From assembly GCF_026210795.1 (NCBI RefSeq), contig NC_089443.1, forward strand, positions 1,364,001-1,428,000: a DNA stretch of 64,000 bases. The letters are read 5' to 3'. Below, piece after piece: positions 12,111 to 24,345 of this stretch. The notes under the pieces are model-generated. The model was not told the DNA's origin and ran no database searches. It saw only the letters and a program-made list of their open reading frames with translations. The translations under genes were made by a program, and so were the position numbers. This stretch comes from Rhizophagus irregularis (lineage: Eukaryota; Glomeromycota; Glomeromycetes; Glomerales; Glomeraceae). How positions within the stretch are numbered: the first letter of the stretch is position 1; each line of letters opens with the position of its first letter.

Positions 12111-12220
12111 ACTCAACATTAAAATGGCATATTTTGGCATGTCCGTCTAAATGAGAATGAGATAAATCTAATAAATTAATGATTATAAAAACGCAATCAC
12201 TAATTAATGTTATCTTAAAT
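12111..12220. repeat. Dispersed repeat C, copy 2
   Basis: Matches 4217-4320 with a 6-bp GAGAAT insertion relative to it. See that entry for the shared minus-strand peptide. Confidence 0.8.
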
Positions 12221-12874
12221 AATATAAAATGAGAATATTTTATGCCAAATTCCATATCTAAGTCAATATTACTTACCAAATAACTATCAAGATATCTTAA
12301 TGAGAAGATTACAAGTACGAACTGCCCTATGACCTGATCATGTGAGATCTGATTTCTTAAGAAAATTATTGATAAGTATTTATTTAATGAAAGAGTCCGA
12401 TTCTTTTGAAAATTTATATTATTGTTAAGCATAATATTGAGAAACAAATATCAAAAAAAAAAAATTGCCAAGTTGCAGCAATATGGTTTTAAAAAAGGAA
12501 ATTCAAATAAATTTTGGTAAAATAATAAAGAAATTGATTATTAATTTAATAGTCGAAATAAGCAGGAAAAAAATTTTCATAATAATATTACCTTAAATTT
12601 ATATAAAATAAGCCCTTGTTTTTCAAACAAGCTATATTATGTTAAAATTGATATATAAATTAGCGGTGCAATGAAAAAACAGTTCGGAATTCAATGTTTT
12701 TGTCCTACATCGAATAATGACACTTTTACTAATAAATGTATAGCCTAAAACATTCTCCTTTAATTTTATTTTATACTATTGAAGCCAATTTTGAAATGAC
12801 CATAAAATTTCTCCGGCAACCCTTTCCAGGTCGTGTTGATCGGGTACGAGTCTTTAATCGAGTCACTTGGTCGA
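12221..12874. other. Intergenic, nothing recognised
   Basis: AT-rich. The minus-strand frame at 12766-12960 runs antisense to the kinase relic and is not credible. Confidence 0.5.
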
Positions 12875-13070
12875 TCAAGATTGATTTGTCCGGAATGCGA
12901 TAAACCTCTAATTACTTTTGGATAGTGTTTGGAATGTTTGGAATGCAAAATTAGTGCCATGAAAGAAAACTTTCCCCGTTCACAGGTACAAAGGGATCGA
13001 CGAATTCAACTAAACTCCACGCCACTAGTGATTACTTGGTTTTGGCGGAAAAATTCGATATATCGGTTTC
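12875..13070 (+). pseudogene. Kinase-family relic (N-terminal CxxC block)
   Basis: From 12897 the frame reads CPECDKPLITFG, a TAG stop where the family normally has Trp, then CLECLECKISAMKENF. After a frameshift, LHATSDYL and AEKFD correspond to the LNAT..DYLEW..FEKF stretch just before the kinase domain. This is the N-terminal zinc-finger-like block typical of the Rhizophagus kinase expansion. No kinase domain follows. Confidence 0.68.
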
Positions 13071-14571
13071 ATGATGTAAAATACTTACTGTACCAAATAC
13101 ATATACGCAATACATAATATACGCCAAAATTTTCTTTAATCGTTTTACGGGATAACGAAGACTAACTAATATTAACGAAATTAGTCTAATGTTCATTATA
13201 ATAGCTAGATAATAGCTATGATAAACGTTACTAAAAAGAAAAAAAACATACCATTTACCAACTTATTTATATATTGTAGCATTCCTTTGCTTATAACAAT
13301 AAATACTAGATAAATAAACTATATGCCATAATCCAAGTGTCAACTTCTTTATATGGTAAAAGTGACACATAAATAAACTAATTAAAAGACAATTATGTTC
13401 AAATGATACAGCGCTGCTCTTGAAAACCAACTTACCTTAGCTTGTTATGAGCTATCAGCCTAGATATCTGTGTTACACAAAAATGACGATTCTTTTTCCT
13501 TTAGTGTATCGATACTATATCGTCTTCGTCGATCCTTTAATAAGCAAAGTTCGCCAGCTTGATTGAATTTTGATGAACTAATACATCGCATTAAATATGA
13601 TAATTTTTAAATAACTACCAAGTCTTAGCGTACAATTCTTTCATCGTACAAAAATGTTACAGAACAATCTAATTGTGCCAAGTTGTGTTTATTATCATCC
13701 CGTCGAAATTTTTACAGTTTCGAAGTGTACCACAATTAGGCATCAACGTATTTATAAGGAGAAAAAAAAAAGAATTGTTCATAAAAAATTAATTAATTAA
13801 ATTAAATTTATATGTTTTATTAAATAATTTATCATTACCTAACAGTAAATTATGTCGTGAAAATCTACATCTCGTTGAAATTATGAACGTACGGTAATCT
13901 AAATCAAATAAATATAAGATAGAGTAGTATATGCATTCATATTTTAATAAAGTTGTCATTATCTCATATTAATAGGATTAAAAAGAAATTTTCAAAACTA
14001 AATATTTCACTCTGAACGCTTTGAAATCGGTTTTCTTGAAGCGCGATGCTACGAAACTGAAGACCACCTTATCAGCTTATCAGGAAAGGAGAATAGCCAA
14101 CAAGAAACTTCCTATTTTCTTTATATCCAGATGCTAATCTTGTAACATCCTGAATATGAATTGATCATTTTATGGTCCAGCTTATGGTGGTTCAACTTAT
14201 AGTGGTTCGAAAATGGCCGATTTCAATATTTGATTACACAGAGTAAATAAATAAATATACCTACAATACAAATTTTATGATGTGTAAGAATCAATTTTAT
14301 ATTCTTTATTGAAATTCTGAAAGACATATTTTTTACTTTCTCAAAATTATGCTTACTAAATTTTACTTGTAAGTAAGGGTAATTGATTAAGAATAAATGT
14401 AATTTTCTTGAACTTACTGTATAATTATTATCTTTTATATTCACATGAAAGATTGATAACTATCGAGGATCTTTTTAGCCAATTATGACGAGAAACCTAA
14501 ATAAAATTTTATTCTATGTTAGGGTATTCGGAATTAAGAAACAATGGTGATTTATATTTTAGATACATGCA
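13071..14571. other. Intergenic, nothing recognised
   Basis: AT-rich. The 73-codon minus-strand frame at 14223-14444 has no recognisable feature. Confidence 0.5.
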
Positions 14572-15325
14572 AGCATAATTTTGATAAATATTTTTGGTCT
14601 ACCGAGATCAACTCCCACAGAATTAGCCGTTAATAGAAGGGTTATATGAAGAAAAAATTTGAATTTTGTATATTATTTTGGTTGTACTTTGGTTCTGATC
14701 TTCACATTACAATTTATCTGTTGTGATATAAACGATTATAATAAGATTATTAGACAAAAGATAAACACAAATCATGTGAAATCATAAAAAAAGCTCGTAA
14801 ATTTCAAGATATTATACATACACAGCACGATGAAATATAGACCTCTACATGAAGACCGGCTTATTTCATATATTTAAATGACAAAATCATTTCTAATGTT
14901 ATTTTTGTTAGCATGAAAAAGTAAAAAAAAAATTTGAATTAATTCTAAATTGAATATATGGTTCATTACATACAGACATAATTTTAATTAAATATTTTTG
15001 GTCTACCGAGATCAACTCGTTCGAACGTTCCTACAGACTTAACCGCTAACGGAAGGGTTATATAAAGAAAAAATTTGAATTTTGTATATTATTTTGGTTG
15101 TACTTTGTTGATCTTCACTTTACAATTTATCTGTTGTGATAAAAACGATTATAAGACAAAAAAGATAAACACAAATCATGTGAAATCAAAAAAAGCTCGT
15201 AAATTAGATATACATACACGGCACAGTGAAGTATAGATCTCTACATAAAGACCAGCTTATTTCATATTGTAAAATGACAAAATAATTTCTAATGTTATTT
15301 TTGTTAGCATGAAAAAGTAAAAAAG
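14572..15325. repeat. Tandem duplication, two units of about 400 bp
   Basis: 14572-14935 and 14973-15325 align throughout. Landmarks are TTTTTGGTCTACCGAGATCA at 14590 and 14997, GAAGGGTTATAT, CAATTTATCTGTTGTGATA and TTGTTAGCATGAAAAAGTAA. The copies have diverged by substitutions and small indels. No ORF is shared. Confidence 0.88.
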
Positions 15326-15614
15326 GTATATTGGTTCGTATTAAATACAATTCATAATTTAAATCTAAATTAATTCTAAATTGAATAAATTAATAAATAT
15401 GGTTCTAAATCTATTTATTACAAATAAATAATATAAAATACAGTATTACTTATTATACCTATTAAACTGAATTTACATGCGAAATTGTGAATTGGAAGGA
15501 GTACTTTCAATATATTATATGTATATAATCGAAATTTTGCGATCCATCCAATACTAAGTTGGCAAGTAGCGAGAGTTGTTTCATTCTAATATAACCTGTT
15601 GTTGAGGAACGGAT

Positions 15615-15797
15615 TAGATATTATCAAGACTTTAAAATCAGTGAAAAAAATACGAAGGAATATCGAAGATTACTAAGGATATTGTTAACGCTTCCAGTTG
15701 TAGAATAGATATTATCAAAACTTTTAAAATCAGTGAAAATAAATACGAAAGAATATCGAAAATTACTAAGGATATTGTTAACGCTTCCAGTTATAGA
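15615..15797. repeat. 91-bp tandem duplication
   Basis: Two units from TAGATATTATCAA to GTTAACGCTTCCAGTT.AGAA start at 15615 and 15706, with only a few differences. Confidence 0.9.
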
Positions 15798-16212
15798 ATT
15801 TTTTTTTAAATTTTAACCAATAAAGCCTTGATTTTATGTTCGTGTAGTAAAAAGTAAATAGATAGACTTCTATGGTGTGTAATTTAATACGATCTTGATC
15901 ATTATAATCGAGACGATGATGAAATTAGCTTTTAGACGGAGGTCGCCGTGGATATAATCCTATAAAGTGATATAATACAGTCTTATTATCTCTAATAACT
16001 CTCCAATAAATGCCCGCTCCAATCCAGTACAGTTCAATTGAACTTATCCAGTTCAGTGGCCAACTAATGTCGAGTGGTTAATGACTTCTAATACTACTAT
16101 AAGAATATTTGCATATCTAATAAACACTCAAAAACGTAATTTTGAATAAATCCGTTACTATGAATATCTTCAAGACCAAATGAAATAACTTGTAACATAT
16201 ATAATTTTTGAA

Positions 16213-16347
16213 AATACGTTATCGCTAAGAAAACTCATTAACATTATAAAGATCCGGAATACGTTATCGCCAAGAAAACTCATTAACATTATAAAGATCC
16301 GGAATACGTTATCGCCAAGAAAACTCATTAACATTATAAAGATCCGG
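16213..16347. repeat. 45-bp minisatellite, three units
   Basis: Units start at 16213, 16258 and 16303 (AATACGTTATCGCCAAGAAA...). The last two are identical; the first has one T. The period is exactly 15 codons, which produces the repetitive minus-strand frame RIFIMLMSFLGDNVF; its context does not support a real protein. Confidence 0.95.
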
Positions 16348-19300
16348 ATGAAAATTTTGTCGAGCACTCCAATTCTTCTAGTCTATCTTGTTCCTCTTTA
16401 AAACAAAATAATTATAATAATAATTTAATATATTTTATATTACTGTTTGTCATTCATAAATACACTACTATCACCACCACCTTTGGTTTATGATAATCTA
16501 TTTGACGAAGGAAATCGACAAATTAATAAGAAATTTTTTTTTTTTAAAACAAAAACATACGTATCGTGCACGCACATACTTATCATCACAGTTTTCACTT
16601 TTTTTTTTGCTTTGGAAAAAAGTCGTTATTTTTATAGTTGAAAAAAAAATAAAAGAAAATCGCTATTTAATTTTGCTATTTAGGCATGGGTAAACTTAAA
16701 TCATGATTTACACATATTATTGGCGGATTACAAAATACAAACATTTCACAAAAACGTCTTTTACAATAATCCTTTATTGAGAAGTTATTCTGAATATGGT
16801 AATTTAGAATTATAACCAATTACATATAGTATATTAAATGTGTAAAGATAGAAGTTTTTGAAGGAAATGTGGCTTTGGAAAATCTTAAGATCATTTCTTA
16901 AAACACAAATTTTAGTTTTTTTTAAAGAGAATAGAGAATTTTCTAAATAATTTGATTAAGAAATCCTGTTACAATATATAGTTGATCATATTCTTTTATT
17001 ATAATAAATATTTTAATAATAACGATAATATAGAAAAGAATTTTTATAAATATCGTAAAAATTCCGGATTTTCGCTTTCCAAATTTAATGGTCAATAGAC
17101 AATTCACTAATAAACAAAAAAAAAACCATAAAGGAAATTTCGAAACAAAAAAAAAAAACTACGATTATGACTAAACAAAACGAGAATAATCTACAAAAAC
17201 AAAAAGCAATCGAATTATCGATTCATTAACTTTTCAACCCAAAAGTAGTGGAATATTAAATATTATTCATGCATTACGGGGTTTTAATCTGAGATTTAAT
17301 ATTAAATTTTAATAAATTTAATAAGGTACAATACGGGTATTAATGTATTTGTTGAAAAAAAATAAGGAAGCGAACAATAAAGAAAGCTTTCTTGAGAAGA
17401 AGCGATCTCAAACGAACTGATTTCAAATTGCCTTTTTCAATAACTTATTAAAATTGACATACAAACAATGGAATCAAATAATATTATTGGCGTTTTGTAT
17501 ACCATTTAAATCTTGTGTAACATGATCGTGTGATCACATTTGGTAAGGGCTATCCTATTTAATAACGATAATAAATTTGATTTAAAAGTAACTTAAAAAG
17601 ATCGTTTAATATTTATTTACCTTTATAAATACATAATAAAAAAAAATATAAAGCGAAAAAATACTTATATGGATCAGTTATTATGTATTATTTATAAAGT
17701 GTAGTGATTGTAGTGATTGTAGTTCGTTCTAATATGTAAATTTAGTAAGATTAACAGTGAAACAAGAAACAAGAGAAAGAATATGTGATACTGTGCTTAT
17801 TACTGTATAGGTTTTAATAGATCGTTATCATTTTTTTTTCATATGATCATATATTTGTTTTAAATAGAAATTTCTTTATTATTTTACTTCTGCGGATAAC
17901 AATTCATTAATTTATACATATTTTATTTATAATTTACGTCTTTTTATAATTATTTATATAGATTAGCTTAAATATAATATATATATAATATTGTGTGATC
18001 AAACTCAAACACGCACAAAATGAAATTTACTCCAATCGATAATATTGTTTTATCTACGCCATAATTTATATTAAATGAATTTATATTAAAAGGTTTTACC
18101 AAATTTGTTACAATGAATTACTAATTTCAGGATATGAAACTTAATAGTAACTATAATAAATCTTAAACAAGGTTAAATTATGGTTCAAAAATGCAATTAT
18201 ATGATGACAAATTGAAATGAATTTATATTAAGAAAAAAAAATCCAATTTTAAATCATTTAAATATTCTAAGTTTGGTTATCGGGCTTATACAGATTACAG
18301 AATATACTGCATTATATTCGTTAACTTTATCGATTACAATTTATGATCTCATCTTTGATATTTATGATAAAACATTTCTTGCATTAATATATATATATAT
18401 ATATTATCATATATATAAAAAAAATTAAAAATATTTTGAATAAATAATATTTGGAATAGCGTCGGTAAATATTTTCATTATTTATATAAATATATAAAAA
18501 AGTTTTGTTTTTGTTTATTATAAGATGAAATATTTTGCATCATATGACATTCATGAGCCATCACTGATAATGGATGTATTTTTCAGGCGAAATAACGAAG
18601 GGGGAACTATTATTACGTTTCACACACAACTTCCAAACTTTCTGAGAACAAAGAAATGAAAACTATTTTTTTTACGAATTAAATCGATTGCTTTGTTTTA
18701 ATGGGACTAAAATAGAAATTTAATTATACCTTAACAATGTAAAAAAACGATTTAAAGAAACCAAAAATATCTAACGCGTCTATCACGAAGGTTCTATCAC
18801 AACAGATCCTTGTTTAGAAGGTGTCAATAAAATTATTTTTTTTTTTTGTACACGGGAAGAAGTTTCAAGTTTGGTACTATTACGTCATAAGAACCTCAAA
18901 GATATTCAGTTTGATAATCTTAATGCAATAATAATATAATCAAAAAATGATAATAATAGAATATTACATTATTATACGTATAAATTATTTTTGCATGGAT
19001 TCAATTTAAAGAATTTCTATAAGAAATTTTTACATTATCGGGTATTGAAATCCGATTTTCTTTATTTTAAAAAAATTTTTGTTGCCAATCAGCGTGTAAC
19101 AATAACAATTGGGGATGACATTGCATCATTCTAAAATTTACATTAAGAAAATAATACAAAAAAAAAAATTATTAAATATTTAGAATTCATCATATATAAT
19201 AAACAACAACAACTAGTTCAAGTATATTATGCGCATCAATAACGAATCAATTTGGAGATAAAAATAACTGGTTCCACAAAATATGTAATACATAACAGAA

Positions 19301-19674
19301 ACGTGTTGGAAAAAAAAAAAAAATTTATTTCCCAAATTTGGATTTATCAATATATATTCATTAAGATCGACATAAAAACAAAGTAAAAGGCATTCTAGTA
19401 GGTTAATGTATTGTTAAACCTTCTTTTTTGCTTAAAATTAAATTTGAAAGAATATAATAAAAAAAGTTTTTCCACGAAATAATTGGAATAATGAAACAAT
19501 TTTAAAAATAGATTTGTTTTCTAATTTTGGACTGATTAAATCCGTGTGTTTATGCAGAATTTTTTTTTTCTATTTTTTTTTTTTAAAAAAAAAATTTTTT
19601 TTTTGACGCAATCTTTGAATTCTTTCGAATTTTTCCTGCTAATTCCCGAAACTTAATCTTAAAAAATTTTTTAA
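16348..19674. other. 3.3-kb intergenic region upstream of the HMG gene
   Basis: Extremely AT-rich, with homopolymer runs and a TA microsatellite at 18389-18417. The short overlapping plus-strand frames at 16447-16693 are not credible. No repeat pairing or gene seen. Confidence 0.55.
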
Positions 19675-19682
19675 TATAAATA
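19675..19682 (+). promoter_or_regulatory. TATA-like box before the HMG gene
   Basis: TATAAATA lies 74 bp upstream of the ATG at 19756. In so AT-rich a sequence this is suggestive only. Confidence 0.35.
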
Positions 19683-19755
19683 CACGGTCAAAAAAACATT
19701 TCACATCATCTCAAAATTTTTTCATTCTATTAATTGAAATAGCAAAAAAAAAAAA

Positions 19756-20556
19756 ATGTCTTGCCAAACTTACAACAACACAATTAATAAATTCAAACTT
19801 CCGTTCCCACCTACTATCGATCCAAATGATATTGTAGAAAAACGTAAACCTTGTAAAGTTAAATCGAAAGGCCCAAATGCTTTCCTTATATATCGTAAAG
19901 CGTTCTTAGACCATCTCTCACACCTAAAATGCAATCTTAAAATGACTGATGTATCAAAATTAGTGAGCAAGTACTGGGAAGATGAAAGTAACACTGTAAA
20001 AGACGCATATCGTGACATTTCAAAAAAAGTAGAAGAATTATTAGTCGAACGACGTAAAAAAACCGTTTCGAATAGACTCATTTGGAAGAATTCTTCTACA
20101 CATAAACGAAATCGATTAGAAAAGAAGACAACTAAAGTTCAAAAAATTAAATCACCAAAAATTAATACAGAGGTTATTCATTCAAATCGTAATTATCAAT
20201 TTATATCAACATTTCCTGATACTATAACTTCATCGTCCTCACAAAAGCATGACACAGAAGTTACTATAATCAATGAACCTAGCACTCCTCCAGAAAATAT
20301 TCAAAATCCACAACTTAACTATTGCCAAGAGTTCATTTACAATCCAGAATCATATCTTAATCAATTTTATTTCCCTTGTTACGATCTACAAATCGTAGAA
20401 AATCCTATAACAACAACAACGGTTATCGACGAAGGATGTTTACAAAATTTTTTAAATTGTTATCAATTTTATGAACCTTGTTCCAATCTAAGTATTTATG
20501 AGAATCCACAACAACAATTACAAGAAGAAACTTCATTATCGGCGAAAATGTATTAA
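19756..20556 (+). CDS. HMG-box protein, MATA-HMG type
   Basis: Predicted 266-aa intron-less DNA-binding protein, presumably nuclear. Residues 13-30 (FKLPFPPTIDPNDIVEKR) precede an HMG box at about 38-104: KGPNAFLIYRKAF forms helix 1, MTDVSKLVSKYWEDES helix 2, and VKDAYRDISKKVEELLVERR helix 3. The box has the shape of the MATA_HMG group used in fungal mating-type proteins, which is strongly expanded in Rhizophagus. Basic clusters follow at 100-132 (RRKK, KKTTKVQK). The C-terminal half is low-complexity, rich in Asn, Gln, Tyr and Pro, with tyrosine-containing QFY and NFLNCYQFYEPC segments that may be an activation region. The ATG sits directly after a poly-A run. Membership of the HMG family is clear; a mating role for this copy is unproven. 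Confidence 0.9.
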   Translation: MSCQTYNNTINKFKLPFPPTIDPNDIVEKRKPCKVKSKGPNAFLIYRKAFLDHLSHLKCNLKMTDVSKLVSKYWEDESNTVKDAYRDISKKVEELLVERRKKTVSNRLIWKNSSTHKRNRLEKKTTKVQKIKSPKINTEVIHSNRNYQFISTFPDTITSSSSQKHDTEVTIINEPSTPPENIQNPQLNYCQEFIYNPESYLNQFYFPCYDLQIVENPITTTTVIDEGCLQNFLNCYQFYEPCSNLSIYENPQQQLQEETSLSAKMY

Positions 20557-21896
20557 TTTACATTCATAAGATTTTTTATTATGACTCGAGGAAAATCCAA
20601 ACAAAAAAATTTCGTTATCGTCGAAGATCATTTGATCTGTATTTACAATGCGTAAAATGCTTAAAAAATTTTTCTTTTTCGAAATTACTGTACTTTTTTT
20701 TTTTCGTTATATATATTATTAATTCGTGTAAATATTATATTTTTTTTCTTTTGTATCATTTTTTTTCTTATTTATAATTTTTCGCTATTATTTCGCGTTG
20801 GAATTCATTCAATCTTAACATCCTCTCTTTAAAATTAAGAATCCTTTATATTATAATATACAAGTAATATATCAATCTATCATCAACATTAGCCGCATTA
20901 TTGAAAAAAAAAATTTTTTCCCATAATGATATAATGATAGTGACAATAAAAAAAAATAGAATAATGCTCTAAACGGCAATGATCTACTTTTTGTATTACA
21001 AATGTGAACGCCCTGCATTCTATTATATTTTACTCAATTTATATGTGAATATAATAAAATTATACAGTATATAGTAAAATGATGACTAATTATTGTTGCC
21101 TTTATTCAAAATATATTATGAAATAATCATTAGTAATAATTTTTTTTTTAAAAGTATATGAGTGCACCGACAATTATCTTTAATATATTCGCATTATGTT
21201 GATTAATAACAATCGAAATAATAATCTATTCACAAGATAATGATTGACAAACCATACCAATTGAGGCATTTGGGATCGTGTACGGTTACGGTAACTGAAC
21301 TTTTTTTTCTTATCGTGAGAACTGAGAACTACAAAATTTCATGTGACTTTATTTATTTATTTTAATTATAAAATTTTTGACACTCATTAAAATAAGTTAG
21401 ACGTCAATGTAAATAGTAATTATAGGTTCGATTCTTTTTTTTTTTTTTAATTAACGGAAATTCCTTTCATAATAAAATATCAAAACTTAAAACTATATTT
21501 GAAAATCATATCAATTATAATTAAAGTTAGTCACACAGTACACATATTATCCTTAAGATATATATTCTAATTTATCGTTCGTAATAAAATGGAACAAAGA
21601 AAACCTTATTTACATTCTCCATTTCTAGAAGAAAAAAAGAAATTCTAGTTACTTTAATATAAAGAAAAAACTATTTGCATTTTCCATTTTCAGTAAAAAA
21701 AATGGGATTTTATTTTCTTTACTTTTATGTAAATCCTTATGTCAAAAAAAAAAAAAAAAAAGATCGTTGCCAAATTTGATCTCAAAATTCCTGTTATTGC
21801 ACAATTTTAGTTATTTTTTATTACACGCTATTTTAAAGTTTCATAAACATGTGTTTTCTATTATTCTATTGATGCATAAAACTAAACTTTTTAATT
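20557..21896. other. Intergenic after the HMG gene
   Basis: Presumed 3' UTR followed by AT-rich sequence. No terminator motif, repeat or gene recognised. Confidence 0.55.
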
Positions 21897-23590
21897 GATT
21901 AAAATATTTCCTTGTAAGGTGAGAGTCTTTAAAACATTTTCATTATCATCTTTTGAATATATCCAATTAAGTATCTTATAATTCTTTGATATCTTGAAGT
22001 AGTAAGGAACTAAGAATATTAAATTTCTTTTATCAAAATGTAGTATTTTTAAATAATAATAATATTTGACTCAATAAGACCAATTCATAAAGTCATAGTG
22101 CATTGTGCTGAACAAGTGGATTCATTTTCTTTTACAATATCAATTAGACCGTTTCAATTCGATTACAATATTTGTTTGTCCTGTCATCATCTATTTTTAA
22201 AAAATTCCAATAAACATAAATTATTAATAAAAATTTTGAATCCCTGGAATTTTCCTTCCGAAACTCTGGAAAGGCCTTATTTTGGATGATAAAAAATTTT
22301 TGCACAGACATATGACGTAAATTATGCAGTCAGTTTCTCAATAACTTAGTCATGCTATATGGACCAAAAAATTTGCGTCCGTTAAAATTTACCGGACGTA
22401 GCGAATCACGTGACTATCGCTTCTGCCAAGAATAATCATGAACAAATAAATCAAATGGATTTAAGGGTAAACCTTTAATTAATGTAAAATATTTCCTTGT
22501 AGAAAAGTCTTTATCTTCAATATCCTATAATAATTCTTTGATATCTTGAAGTAGTATGGAAAATTGGAAATTGGAATTTCACAAAAATGTTGACCCATAA
22601 AGAACAACTCATAAAGTCATAGTGCATTTTGCAGAACAAGTGAATTCATTTTTTCTACAATATCGTTCCAATTTAATTACAATATTTGTTTATTCTATCA
22701 TTAATAAACATAGTTAATAAGAGTATGTATGTATGCTTAAAATGTGAAAAATTCAGAATTTCTGAAATTAACTAAAAAACTCTGCGGATAGGTCTTATTT
22801 TGGATTATAACAAAATTTTTTTGCACAGACGTAATTATGCAGTAAGTCACTTAGTCATGCTTAGACCAAAAAAAGAATTTGCGGCCATGGTTTATCCGGT
22901 GTCCGTTACATCATATTTAACCACGTGGAACCAGTATCGCTAAGAAATTACTAGTCATGTGACCAAACAATGAATTTCATTAATATTAAAATATTATAAG
23001 GGGGAGTCTTTAACATTTTCATCATCTCTTTAAATATCCAATCAAATATCTTATATTTTTAAGTAGTATGGTAATTAGGATTATAAATTTTTCCACAAAA
23101 TGTAATATTCTTTTGAAAAAATAATATTGACTCATAAGACAAATTCATAAAGTCATAGATGCATTGTATGGAACAAGTGAATTCATTTTTCTACAATACC
23201 GTTCCAATTTAATAACAATATTTTGTTTATCCTATCATCCTCTATTTTTAAAATTCCAACATAGATAATAAGAGTACGTATGTATGCTTAATGTGAAAAT
23301 CCCGAATTCCTGGATGATGATAACATTTACATAATGACGTAAATCATGCAGTTAGTCATGCTTGCTTAGGCTTAGGCTGTACGTACCAAAAAAAGAAAAT
23401 AATCCGGACTTGCGTCCGTAATTTACCCGGAACCGTTGCATATTCATCCACGTGGAGGAATGGAAAAAGTGGTTGTGAAACCGGATTATGTAATTTAATG
23501 TTTCACTCAGTATCGCCAATAATTTTAACGTTGAGAAATTTAATCATGTGACAAATACATGGGCTTGATCGTATTGTCTATCATCAAATG
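21897..23590. repeat. Three degenerate tandem copies, 500-600 bp each
   Basis: Copies begin near 21897, 22488 and 22986. Shared landmarks in order are TTGATATCTTGAAGTAGTA, TCATAAAGTCATAGTGCATT, GAACAAGTG.ATTCATTTT, ACAATATTTGTTTAT, GGCCTTATTTTGGAT (first two), TTAGTCATGCT and a CACGTG box (22408, 22923, 23450). The divergence is substantial, so the amplification is old. The small frame at 22098-22289 lies inside copy 1 and is not kept in the others. Confidence 0.8.
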
Positions 23591-23851
23591 AGCAAATGGA
23601 TTTAAGCATAATTCCAGCCGGAGTTATGTAATTCCAGTACGATCTTACATATTTTTTTTACCTTTGCAATTAAAAGTATTCTATTGTTATTATTCTGTTA
23701 CATGACTAATATTATTTAGGGTCAATACTTTTTATTAATTTTTTTGTAAAGTTGAGATAGAATTTTTTCGTTTCAAATCAGCAGTGTTTTTCGGGGGTTC
23801 ACAATTGTGAGAAAACTACATAATACTAGAGAAGGGAATAACTCATTATAT

Positions 23852-24345
23852 ATAATAAAAATCATATGATAAATGTAAAAAAAAACCAAGGAAAATAATA
23901 TGTTAAAATAATTATACCTTTATTATTGAGAAAAAAATAACTACATTTCACGCGCGTCATATTCCACTTTTTACATGCGAACTTTGATAACTTTTTATTA
24001 TATTATTAAATTTAAATATCAACAAATGGTTTATAGTAATAATCAACCAACTCCAAATTACTAAAAAAAAAATATTTATTAATTATTTAATTGTCAATTC
24101 GTTTAAGATTGGCACAATTTTTACTTTTTTAGCATTATATGTTCGGAGTGAAATTTAACGAAAATTGCGTAGTTGGCAATAAATTCACAAATACTGAAAC
24201 CGCTATAACTTAATATTTTTTAATAAAAATCATACGATATATGTAAAAAACCCCAAGGAAATACAATATGTTAAAATAATTATAACTTACTAAGAAAAAA
24301 AATGACTTCACATTGTACGCGCGCCAGATTTCACTCGCTATATGT
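23852..24345. repeat. Diverged direct duplication
   Basis: 23852-23975 and 24205-24345 share AATAAAAATCATA.GATA.ATGTAAAAAA, AATATGTTAAAATAATTATA and a CACGCGCGTCA/ACGCGCGCCAGA block. The sequence between them is unrelated. Confidence 0.7.

Noticed and set aside
12766-12960. 64-codon minus frame
   Set aside because: Lies antisense to the kinase relic, whose plus-strand CPEC motif is more convincing.
16170-16367. Minus frame with RIFIMLMSFLGDNVF repeats
   Set aside because: Produced by a 45-bp minisatellite whose period is a multiple of three.
19770-20081. 103-codon minus frame under the HMG gene
   Set aside because: Antisense shadow of a well-supported HMG box.
21425-21434. GGTTCGATTC resembling a tRNA T-loop
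   Set aside because: No acceptor stem, D-arm or anticodon arm can be folded around it.
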